A DNA stretch of 64,000 nt from Atrichornis clamosus (lineage: Eukaryota > Chordata > Aves > Passeriformes > Menuridae), in the NCBI GenBank assembly GCA_013400975.1, contig WBMZ01000255.1:25784-89783 (forward strand), in the 5' to 3' direction. A program made the position numbers and the translations under genes. Under the pieces are notes generated by a model. The model searched no databases and was not told where the DNA came from. It saw nothing but the letters and a program-made list of their open reading frames with translations. Shown one piece after another: positions 50,705 to 61,237 of the stretch (position 1 is the stretch's first letter; every line of letters begins with the position of its first letter).

Positions 50705-53700
50705 GTCTGTGCGTGTAACTTAGATGGTGGTGTAAAGAGATGCTGAAGGAGGGAGTCCTCCCATCTCTGAATTCTGTGAAGGGTGACACTGTTAAAGAGA
50801 CATTGCCTATGGTTGAGTTCTAGAGATTTCCTTTTGCAGTAGCCAGTTGGCAGCCAGATTCATCTGACTAATTTACAATCCCCATTTCAGCTGCAAAAAC
50901 CTGAAGAAATAACTACAAGACTATCAGGTAAAACTGCATCCGTAGAATGCCCTGAAACACAAGGTAATGTTTTGGGAATTGCCACCAGTTGCCCTTGAGC
51001 ACCAGCAGTGAGGGTTGGAGCCTCATGGCCAGCGTAGGCACAGCTCAGTACCTTATAAACAGCCTTTCATTTGCGTGGTCATGGTTTAATGACAAATGTC
51101 AGTTCAGGGCAGGGAACAAAGGGTAACATCTCCAGCAGAGGTGGCAAGGGATGGAGCCAGGATAACCATTAAACTGAGCTCACTGTTAGCTCCTATCCCC
51201 TGCAGTGAGAGTCCTGCGAACTTGGAAGCTCCAAAATGTCAGCTCCTGAACCATCTATAAAGCATGGCATTCAGCAATATTTTAGCAATTTCTTTCTGGA
51301 TTAGTGGCCTCATACACATTTTGTAATGGAAAAAACAGGAGAGTGGCCATCTTCTGCTTACAGACGAGGCCTTCCTAACAACACTGTGCTTGGCATGGTA
51401 TTTCAAGGAATAGGTGAGCAGTAAGAACGACCAAAGGTTAAAACCCAACATCTCCAGGGGGAGACCAAATGAACCAGTTTTGTAGAGGAAGAGTGCCTGG
51501 AGGAGGGTGTGAGAAGTCCTCAAGTGTCTAAAAGATTTTCCGCCAAGAGCAAGGCAATTAATCACTCTCTAAATCCATTCAGGATGTAATACTTTTCTAT
51601 TGCAGCAAAGATTCAAATCACACTTTTGTTTGAATTGCAAGTAAAATAAAAATCTAAGTAGATTGCCCAGGAAAGCAGTCTTTAAAAAGATACTGGACAG
51701 ATATCTGTCAGCAGTGGTTATGGGGTTGCTGATCCTGTATGGAAATGAATTAGATACCTCTCCAGCCCCCTCCTGGACTGAGTGTAAAGATGCCTTGCAG
51801 GGCTGTGGGGACCTGGCTCATCCCCTCACCGTGGTGTATTAATGGATATGGAGCAGGCTGCCGAGACTAGGGTGTGAAACTGCCTCCCTGCATCCCCCGG
51901 ATCCGGTGAGCTCTGAATGTTGCCTGCAGGAGCACAGGAGGTTTTTCTGGTGTGAGCTGGAGTGGTGGGGCAGGGGAGGCCGTGGTACCTTTGCCCTGCA
52001 GAGCCCGGGGCTGGCACAGCCCTCGCCCCAGAGGAAGGGGAGGGGATGAGCACAGCAGGCGTTAGAAGGGCAAAGGCTGTGCTGGCTGTTGCTCCTGTCT
52101 CCAGCAGAGGCAGAGAGGAGCTTGGTGTGCCCCCTGCACTTTTAACCAGGCCAGCGGGGCTGGAAAAAGGCACAGTGCCAAGAGAGCAAACTTACGAGCA
52201 GGCTGGTGCCCTTTGTCCCACTCTCTGGAGGGCAGTGACTCACCCCAGGCCGAGCTGGAGGCAGCCCAGCACCTTCGTGTGCCTCTGTACCCAGGCCTGG
52301 AAGTTTTGCACAGCCCCAGAAACAAGCTCAGGGCTCTTTGGGAAGGAAATGGGGTGTTTTCCTCCCGTCTGTGGCTTTCCCGTGCCTCTGGGAAGCCTTC
52401 CACCCCCACGTAAAGCAGTGCAGCCAGGAGCAGAGCGCCATGGAGCCGTGTGGGGTACTCACCTCCATGTCCTGGATGGGGGTGCTGGGCAGCTGTGGGC
52501 AATCTGAGCCGTGTGCCAAGGGTCTCCCTGCCTCGTGCCAGCTGGTCCAGGACACACAGCAGCCCTGTGTCAGCAGGCTGCCTGGACCACTCATCTGCGC
52601 TGATGCCCCTGGTTATTGCCTTGTCCTCTGGCATTTGTCCTCTTTCCACCGTGCTATCCTTGTCTCATCAGTGTGGCTCATCCCTAGTCAATAACCAGAA
52701 CCTGGATAGCTCCAATACAGGTGGTGTCTTCTTTTTTTCAATCAGTACCACAAATGGATTTGTTAATGGTGCTGTGAGTCCTCAGTGTGCCTCCTGTGCA
52801 GCGAGGCCACAGAAGAGCAGCATTTTAGTGAGAGCATTGTGGCAAGTCAAGGAGGCAGTTGTTCCTCTACAAAGCATTTGTGGGTCCACATTTGGGGAAA
52901 TATGTCCTGCTTTGGTCCCACCGTCACAGGACAGATCTTGACTAGAGTCCAGCAGAGGATCATTGAGAGGGTGAGGCATTTAGGGGCATGGAGCACATGC
53001 TGTGCCAGCACCGACCGGAGCACTAACTCTGCTCAGAGGTGCACAGAGCCAGGATAGGAAATGTCAACCACGAATTGCAACGGAGAAAATTCCAGCTGGA
53101 CATAAGGTAAAAATAGTTTAATCATTAGTATTGTTAGCACAGGAACTGGACCCCAGAGAGATGAAAATCTTCTCCCTGGAGATTTTTAAGACTGGACAAG
53201 ACCTAGAGCAACCTGATTTGACTTTGAGGGTGGCCCTGCTTCAAGCAGGAGTGAATGAGGTGATCTTCAGAGATCACTTCCAACCTGATCTTTTTCTCCA
53301 TCTGTGTCTACCCCAAATACCTAGAGCTTTCCTAATGTAGTGTCTGCCCTGATCCTCAGCTAAAGTCTCCTCACCAAAACCCTCATGAATCATCTTAGAA
53401 ATTGCAGACATGGCCAAGCCAGATTGTTTCAAGCAGGATGTGTCCCCCACGTCTTCCTTCTGCTACTTGTGCTTAGTAAACTCTCCTGGGGAGAAACTAC
53501 GTTCTTGGTCTGTGTTAGGCTTCCTGACAGGATAGTATCCTGGTCAACCATGGGGCGTAACAGGGGCTACAGAAATACAGGAAGGTTTTAGGAAACCCTG
53601 CCTGGCTCTTCATCTTCTCCCTGTCTGCTCATGATCTGTTGCTTTTGAGCTGGTGAGGTCCAAGGTCAGATTCTTCTCATCTTCTGTTGAAGGAGTGGTG

Positions 53701-54615
53701 TTACACCCCGGTGCATCCCAGCTGTGCCACAGCTTCTGGGCTCTGCAGGGAACACAACCAAGGGCATTTTCTGCCATCATCTGTTCCCAATTACAGTGGT
53801 TTCAGGGAGCTCCTTGGCCAGTTTCCACCAGAATCGTCAGCTCCCAAACCCACGCAACTGGGGGGTGGGGCCTCGTGGTGGTGATAGTGGCCAGAGCACA
53901 GTGCATCACGCTCAGAAACCCCGGGTGAAGAGACAGTGCAGCCACCACCCTCTGCTCTTGCTCTGTTGGGGACAGGCTGGCCCTCGGTGAGTAGCCTGTG
54001 CCCACTTGGTGCTCTGGGACAGCTTCAGTGGGACCAGGGAGTGAGAGCAGGGATCACTCGTTCTCTCCCAGCTTCCAGAATTTCATCAGCTGCTGAGAAA
54101 AGGGAGTCTGTGCTGGGGCTGGGAGCTGTGTTTTCACAGGGATGAGTGCTGGCATTACAAGGGGGATTTGTGCAAGGGGGATGCTGACCTCAGCTGGACA
54201 TCTCACCACATCCTACCCACCGCTCTTCTATCTGCTCCTGTCCTGCCTTCTCATCCCTTCTCAGCCAGAGTCTATTCTCATGCACATCTGTTAGCATGCT
54301 GGTTGCTCTGAGTTTGCTTTGCCAGTGTCCTTTATACTGCCCAACTTCTCCAAACTAGATGCCTCTCAACTAATTTTTTGTATCTTTGGGTGTTAAGACA
54401 CACGAGCAGGGGAGGGCTGCGTGGAGGCATTGGTTTTACAGCTCAACCGGTAAAAAGTCAAGCGTTGGGCAATGCCACATCCCTTGCACCCACGGGATGG
54501 GTGCCTCAGCCAAGCTCTCAGCCCTGCTGTGCTTGGGGGGTGCAGGAGTGAGGGGGGAGCCCCAGCCCAGCCCTGCCTTCAGGCAGAGTCTGCGGCTCCC
54601 AACTTTGCTTTGCAG
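50705..54615. other. PEX11A-PLIN1 spacer; PLIN1 upstream region
   Basis: This should contain the PLIN1 promoter and a noncoding first exon, because the ATG-bearing exon at 54616 starts with a splice acceptor. I cannot place the first exon or a convincing PPAR response element by eye. The GC-rich patch 51.83-52.65 kb has open frames on both strands that look like composition effects. One CR1 remnant is listed separately. Confidence 0.6.
52835..53300 (+). mobile_element. Old CR1 LINE remnant upstream of PLIN1
   Basis: Blocks in CR1 order are visible: 'gtgggtccacatttggggaa', 'gagtccagcagaggatcatt', then after a decayed middle 'tccctggagatttttaagac', 'aagcaggagtgaatgaggtg' and 'cagagatcacttccaacctg'. 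The copy is much more diverged than the one in PEX11A and the middle may have suffered deletions. Confidence 0.7.
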
Positions 54616-54629
54616 GTGGATGCGCCACA

Positions 54630-57600
54630 ATGACGGTGAAGAAGAATCAGACTCTGCAGAATGGAAGTGCCAAGGTGAGTGCAAGGAGAGGGAGAGAGAG
54701 GAGGGCAGAGATGTGCCAGGGGGGCCAGGTAGTGTGTATTGACTCTGCTGGGTGAAAATCAGTCATATCTCACACTGTCCCACGTGTCCCTGTGTTATCC
54801 TTACATGGATCTTTACCTGCAGTAGTATAGAGCATCATCAAAGGGAAAGGATAGACCTTTTTGCTTGCCTGAAATTAAATAGTTCAGATTCCAAAAAGTT
54901 AACCTTGAGCTGATGTGGGCCCTGAGTGATAGCTGCCAACTGCGTCTGTCCTTCATCTGTGCTCCATTTAGTCCCCAAATCTCCAGCAGTCATGGAGGTT
55001 TCCACCAGGGTGGAAAGCCAGAGGGAGAACCTAGAGAGTTGGGCTTGGGAGGTTGGAGGAGTGGGAACTGTCTCCCCTCAGACACTGCCTGTGGTGTCCC
55101 TGCTCCCTCAGTGGCAGCAGCCAGCCTGCTTCTCCATGGCTGTGCCTTACACAACATACGCGGGAGACCCTCAGTGGCATTTGAGAAACGCCTTCCTCCT
55201 GCTCCAGTGCAAGCTGAGGACCTCTGGTCACTACAACACACCAAACGCCGCCGGCGCGTGGGCGATGGGGCGTTCCTGAGGGACAGACTGTTGGCTAAGC
55301 CGTGTCCATCTGAACTGTGCAGGAGAACGTGCTGCAGAGGGTGCTGCAGCTGCCGGTGGTGAGCTCGACCTGCGAGAGCCTCCAGCGGACCTACAGCAGC
55401 ACCAAGGAGGCGCATCCGCTGATGGCCTCGGTGTGCCAGGTGTACGAGCGCGGCGTGCAGGGGGCCGGCGCCCTGGCCATGTGGGGCATGGAGCCCGTGG
55501 TGCGCCGGCTGGAGCCGCAGTGTGAGTCCGTCTGCCGGGGGGGCATGGCAGGGGTGCCCACCAGAGCCTCCCGGGGTGGGACAGCGCTGGCACGAGCACG
55601 TGCCTGGCACAACCCAGGTGCTTTTCTTACCATGCTTTTGCCCAAGGCAGTCGCTGTGGCCAACAACTTGGCTTGCCGAGGCTTGGACCACCTAGAGGAG
55701 AAGATCCCTGCCCTCCAGTACCCCGTGGACAAGGTAAGTCACAGGCAGGACAGTCTGGGACGCCCCAGCTTCTCTGCAGAGCCCACAGCACCCCTCCTTT
55801 AGTCTTGTTTCTGGATGGTGAGGGGCTGCTGGGTGGGAAACAAGGCAGCATCTCCAAGTGAGGGCTCCCTCCAGGGGCTTCTGCAGCCCAGAGGAGGGTT
55901 GGGACTCCCAAGTATAGGTCAACAGTGTCCCGTGTTCCATCCCTGTTAGCTACCTCCAGCCCAGGTTGGAGAGAGCTGTTATGTCCCTCTTGGAGCTGTT
56001 TACTGGCATGGACATGGTTGGGGTTCCTGTGGTCCCTCTGGCTGTCCCACGCCACCCCAAGCACACCGGCAGGGCTGTTCTCCATCTCTCTGCCTGCAGC
56101 TCGCATCTGAACTGAAGGACACCATCTCCTGCCCCCTCCAAAGTGCCAAAAGCACCATTGGCAGCTCCATGGATAAGATCATAGAGCTGGCAGCAGAGGG
56201 CTATGAGGCCACCAAAAGCACAGTGGAAACGACAGCCAAGTACACGAGGAGGAACTCAGTGACCCAGATGGCAGCCGCGGGGGTCGACACAGCCCTGGGA
56301 GGGTTGGAAAAGCTGATGGAATACCTGCTGCCAGAGGAGGATGAAGAAGCAGGTAGTCCTGATGCCCAGATCCTCTCTGAGGGTATCTGGTGACAACTGG
56401 CAGGGCAGCTCCTCACTTGTGGGATGCATCAGGCAGAAGGCAGCCTCTGGATTTTGGTGTAAGGCTGCCTAGGAGGGTTGTCACATCAGGATGTAACCCT
56501 CCCACCATTCTTCTGCCTGTCCTCTTCTGCCTTTAGATCAGAAGCCCAAAAAGAAACGTCTGTCAACAGCGAAGGTCTCGCAGCAGCAGCCCAGCACTCC
56601 CAGTGCTCCCAGCACTGCCAGTGCTCCCAGTGCTCCCAGAGCACCCAGCACTCCCAGTGTGCCCAGCACTCCCAGTGCTCCCAGCACCCTGGCCCGGATT
56701 GGTGCTTTGGTCAGCACTGTCTCCCACCGCGCTTACCAGCAAACCACCCAAAGCCTCCAGCGTGCCAAAACCAAAGGGCAGGAGCTGGCCTCCTGGATCC
56801 CCATCCTGGTGAGTGCCAGAACACACCTGCTGGATTCCTGCTCCCCCATATCCTCTTTTGTGCAGATTATGCTTTCAGATGAGACATTTCAGGCTTCTTA
56901 GAGCAAATCGGAGAGCGGAGTATGTTTCCCCTGCTCAGGAGGACGAGCTGGGGCTGGCGGTTCCTGCGTGATGTTCACACATAACCATGTACCACATTAG
57001 TGGGACAAGTTATTTTTAGCAGGCTCACAATGTGTAATTGTTGATTTATGGCCTTGCCATAACATCCTGCCTAAAGAAAAAAGCCCCTGCAGTGACAGAG
57101 GGCATGGGGAAAAGGAGATGCCTCTCCTATCCTGCACTGCAGTGAGAACATCTTCCCTGGCCTGTGCCAAAATCCCAGAGCTCTCATCTGCTCTTGGCGT
57201 TTCTCCCCAGAAGCACAAATGAACTCCCTGCTCCCTGCCTACTCCAAGGCCCCGGTGAAGCCCCTGTGAAGCCCCTGTGAAATCCTCAGGCTGAGCAGGA
57301 TGGAGTGGATGAGACTTGGCAGCTCCCTCTGAGAGGTGGCTTTTTGCTCCTGTTCCAGGGCAGCCTGGCCAAGCCGAGCAGCCCCGCAGCCCCGCAGGCT
57401 CGCAGCGATGGGCAGAGCAGCGCAGGCTGGCCGAGCCGGCGGCAGAGCAAGGTGCCAGAGCAGAAGCAGGAGAAGGCAGGGAAGAAAGGCAACAACCACA
57501 CGAAGGTATGGAGGAAGGCAGAGCAGTGAGTTAGGGATGCTGCTCCAAAGCATCCTCCTACCCATGCACCATGCAAACATGGAGGCTGTTTCCCCATATC

Positions 57601-59318
57601 TTTGGGGACCAGGCCCCCATCTCTGCTCAACCCTGAACTGTACCCTGGAGGAGGTGAGGTGGGCTTGGCAGCAGGGCAGCCCAGAAGTCCCCTTCCCCGA
57701 TTCCCCAAAGTTGGGGTCTGTGGGCAGCCTCTGCACCAGGCAGAGTCACCCTGGCTTGTATGTTCAAAACTCTTTTGGAGCTGTGGGATGCCAGCACCGA
57801 ACTCCCTGCTGAGCCCCTAAACACCCCTGACAACTCCCCTGCCATGGTCCCAGCAGTGAGGAGTGTGAGCCGGTGCGGCTGGGAACGGTCTCCAACGTCG
57901 GCTCCGCTGGGACGTGGGGACGGGAAGAGGCAGGTTGGGGTCAGTGCCCTTTGCCTCTGCCTGCAGCGGAAGCACAGCCCGGAGCAGAGGGCCCCCCGGG
58001 GCCTGGAGTGGGGGGAGCTGGCGGGGACAGGGAGTGACCCTGCTGCAAAGGGCTGTGGTGGCTTTTGCAGAGCAGTGAGCTGAAAGCACTCAGGCTTCGA
58101 GCTGCAAAGGGATGGGGAGCCCAGGGCCACTCCTGTCCTGCTTGGAGGGGCTGGTGGGGCAAGGGCCAGGGCCAGGAGCTGAGCTGGTTTCTCTGTGCAG
58201 GCAGGGCAGGACCCTGGGCTGGTGGGCAGCGTGGCTCACAACCTGCAAACCGCCTGCGCCTCCGGCATCTCCAGCGTGAAGAAAGTCCCAGCCGTGGCCT
58301 GGGATGCGGCAGAGGGGTTGATCCTCTTCACCCCCCGCAGGCTGTCCAGGGCCATGGAGACAGTGGATGCTCTCGGGGGGACCCTCGTCAGTGCCCCTAA
58401 GCATCTGCTGGGCACCCTGTACAGCTACGTGCCGGTGAGTCTGTCCCCAGCCAGGCCCTGTCCATCTCCAGCGAACCCCATTTTGCCTGATCTCCTCCCA
58501 TGAACACCCTGTAGCTCCAGGCAATGTCAGGAGGTACCAGAGTGGGGAGATGGGATACTGTGAGGACACCTCAGTCTCACCCTCCTCCTGAGCATCCTTC
58601 AAGCTGTAACACTGAGTCCCCAAATAGAAACAACAAGTCAGACAGTGGTGGCACCTTCACACCGTTCATGCCCAAGGCAGGGTGTGACCACATTCCTGGG
58701 GAGGTGCAAGTTCAGGCTGAGACCATGTTCCCTCTCCTTTACCTTACCCTGTTGTACCCCTGGGACTGTTTCTTCACCACAGCTGCTCAAGGGCTGCAAG
58801 TCACCCACTCTCTTCTACTCTGGGGGCAAACTGGCTTATCCTGAGGTTCTCCCAGTTTAAGGGGGGGCTGTGCGGCACAGGTAGAGAAGGGCTGTCAGGT
58901 GGGTACAGTGTGGCTGGGTGCTGACCCCATCTCTCAGCTCCGCAGGCAGTCGGTGAAGGAAGAGGAGGCATCCAGGGGCAGCAAGTCCAACCCGGAGAAG
59001 ACAGAGAAGAAGGAGAAAGAGGAGGACACCAAACCTGCTGCCCCCTCCAGTGAGGAGAAATCCCAGCTGAGGAGCGACTGGCGGCTGTACCGCGGCCATC
59101 ACCCCCTCTCCTTCCTGGGGCTGGAGGACCCCCTCTTCCTGCGGCACAACTACTACCGCAGCCCTGCCTTCGATCCCGAGTACCCATTCCCACGGAAATC
59201 TGCCTTCTCCCCCTACAACAGGCGGGTGAGCGAGGGCTCCTACCGCTTCAGCCCCGAGTCCATGTACGGCCGGGCTTACTACGGCAACCTCTACAGTCCT
59301 GTCTACAAGAAGGACTGA
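54630..59318 (+). CDS. PLIN1: PLIN1, perilipin 1
   Basis: Lipid-droplet coat protein that controls access of lipases to stored triacylglycerol. Proposed coding exons are 54630-54674, 55323-55521, 55651-55733, 56100-56352, 56537-56808, 57359-57505, 57967-58074, 58201-58434 and 58938-59318, all phase-consistent. They encode 573 aa, or 537 if the doubtful exon 57967-58074 is left out (human 522). The PAT region is clear: ENVLQRVLQLPVVS, STKEAHPL, MEPVVRRL, ANNLACRGLDHLEEKIPALQ. Next come LASELKDTIS, the 11-mer-repeat region ending LEKLMEYLLP, and a Pro/Ser/Thr tract in exon 5. The four-helix-like segment near GLVGSVAHNLQ is followed by an acidic/basic tail. PKA-type sites RRQS (S452) and RRVS (S545) are in the last exon. 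Order and strand relative to PEX11A match human. Confidence 0.93.
56590..56691 (+). repeat. Coding Pro/Ser/Thr/Ala repeat in PLIN1
   Basis: Imperfect units of the 18-base pattern CCCAGCACTCCCAGTGCT are repeated in frame, giving a tract of PSTPSAPSTP-like residues between a lysine-rich stretch and the conserved LARIGALVSTVSH segment. The surrounding exon keeps phase, so the tract is translated. The matching part of human PLIN1 has no such tract as I recall it. Confidence 0.85.
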
Positions 59319-59489
59319 GCCAGCGGGGGCGATGAGCACATCCCAGCCCCTCTCAAATCCCCTCACAGCATGCTTTGCCTGGGCCCCTGCCAGCTGCCCA
59401 CACGCACCCCTGTGCCAGGACAGGAGCTTAAAGTGGTAGACAGGCCATGGGATGTCTTATTCTGGAGTGCACCAAGGCCAGGATGGGGG

Positions 59490-59495
59490 AATAAA
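59490..59495 (+). promoter_or_regulatory. Proximal poly(A) signal of PLIN1
   Basis: AATAAA lies 172 bases after the PLIN1 stop codon. A second signal lies further downstream, so alternative 3' ends are possible. Confidence 0.5.
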
Positions 59496-59997
59496 GGCAG
59501 CCAAAAGCCCTGCTGCTGTAGGGAGAAGGTAGAAGGTGGGACCAGAGGTGAAAATGTGGAAAGAGGGGTGAGACCACAAAAGAGAAAAAGGGACCAGTCA
59601 GGGCTGGCACGGGGCTACCCTGGTCCCTGCTGAGGAGATAGCGTGGGCTTAGATGGGCTTCACATTGAGAATAGTGCAGGAGAACAGCACAGAGAGCAGC
59701 GAGGATAGCAAAGCATCAAACACCACCGTAGCAAGCCTGGTTCTCCATCCTTTCCCCCTTCATCCCTCCTCGCAGGGCCCATCCCTGGCCACAGATCGCT
59801 CCTCCATGGAGGGGCTGAAGGTCCTCCCAACCAGCAGGATTCATGAGTGGGAAAGCCCTGGGCACCTCCCTCCCAGTTGGTGGTGGGATGGACAGTGGGG
59901 TCAGGAAAAAGACTGGTGAGAACAGGTGGAGCTCCTGGAGTCCCTCTCCCACAGGATCCCCTGGCTTCCCACAACACCTTGTTATATCTGCTGCAAT

Positions 59998-60003
59998 AAT
60001 AAA
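59998..60003 (+). promoter_or_regulatory. Distal poly(A) signal of PLIN1
   Basis: AATAAA occurs within 'ctgcaataataaaccttccc', about 680 bases after the stop. The convergent GTPase gene has its own signal only about 250 bases to the right. Confidence 0.55.
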
Positions 60004-60256
60004 CCTTCCCACCTGCCACTCACCCTGTCTGCTCAGCTGCTTTGTGGGAGTGAGACACCAAACCAAGGGAATAGAGTGGGGTGAGACCCCCAACTCAGGG
60101 CCAAGGGAGTGGGTGCGGGAAATATCCTGTTACATATCCTGTGGGCAGCTGCCACAGGGACAATGGGTGCTCATGCCCAGCACAGTACGTGTCTCTTCCC
60201 ATGCCCCAAGTACAAATTCACAGCTCCAAGGAGCTGGGGCTTCCTGCCAAAGACAA

Positions 60257-60262
60257 TTTATT
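60257..60262 (-). promoter_or_regulatory. Poly(A) signal of the Ras-like gene
   Basis: TTTATT on the plus strand gives AATAAA on the minus strand, about 975 bases beyond the GTPase stop codon. This would define a 3' UTR of about 1 kb covering 60.24-61.24 kb. Confidence 0.55.
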
Positions 60263-61237
60263 GCATTTCCAGAAGAACATAGCAGAGAAATCAGTGTCCA
60301 TACAGCACGCACAAACCCTCTTCCAACATACTGCTTTCCCAGGGCACAAGGGGAAGGGTTTGGAAGAAGCAGGGAAAAACCTCCCAGCAGCAGAAAGGCT
60401 CAGTAACAAGCCCAGCGACCCCTTTCCCCACCTCCTTTCCTCCCCAGGGACAGACAGCCTTACAGAAGGAGTGACTTGGGAAGGCGCGTGGTGCAATTCC
60501 CATCCTGGGAACGAGCCCCTCGCCTGGTTTTTCCCAGGCACAGCCTGCACAGCATTCATTCCAAGGGAAACGGCTGTGATCGCCAAAAGGCTGTGGCAGG
60601 GAGGGCCACGAGCAGGGGGGTTCCAAAGCAAGGTGGGGGGATGGGAGGCATCAACCCTCACCAAGGTCCCCCAGGGTCAGCCGGTGCCATGGGCTCTGGG
60701 ACACTCTGACACGGTGGGAACTACCAGTGCCTGCCTGGTGGAGAAACCCCCACCTCTCCAGCTCATGGGTGCTCCAGGGTTACTGGAGAGCATCCTGATG
60801 AGTGTTAGGGATAAGGATCCCAGGGTAGGAGTGGAGAGACAGGGAGCCATGTGCTGTACAAAAGCAGGATATCCTCCCTGCTCACTGACAGCCTGGGCAG
60901 CTTCTGCCGCAAGAGCTAGGGATGCTGCTGCCTGAAGCTGTGGCAAAATCACTCGGTGGTTTCCAGTGCTGGAGGATAGAAGGAGAAAGCAGCAGGCACC
61001 TAAAAAGCTGGTACAGCAAAGAGTAGAGACTCTGTCCCCTCGCAGAGCCAAGAGCAACACATTACAGTCCTCAGCTGCACTGGCTGTGCATGGCCGGACA
61101 CCCAGACCCTGACATGAGCAGGACATCAAGGAACCCATCATACTTATGGAAAGACCCACAGCACCTCCATGGGCACCCAGTGAGGAGGCTTGGCCCAGCT
61201 CGGCAGCACAGAGAGCAGCAACATCAAGTGCTGTAGC

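Noticed and set aside
51650..51780. Possible further CR1 fragment ('gattgcccaggaaagcagtc')
   Set aside because: Only one short block resembles a CR1; the rest cannot be matched by eye.
51962..52649. Overlapping 181- and 195-codon frames on both strands
   Set aside because: The GC-rich patch is open on both strands at once with no recognisable motifs; no evidence for either as a gene.
54990..55691. 233-codon minus frame
   Set aside because: It is antisense to the conserved PLIN1 exons at 55323-55733; a shadow of real coding sequence.
60081..60935. Longest open frame of the window (284 codons, plus strand)
   Set aside because: It lies antisense over the likely 3' UTR of the Ras-like gene. 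Its translation has no domain or family resemblance and no splice partners.
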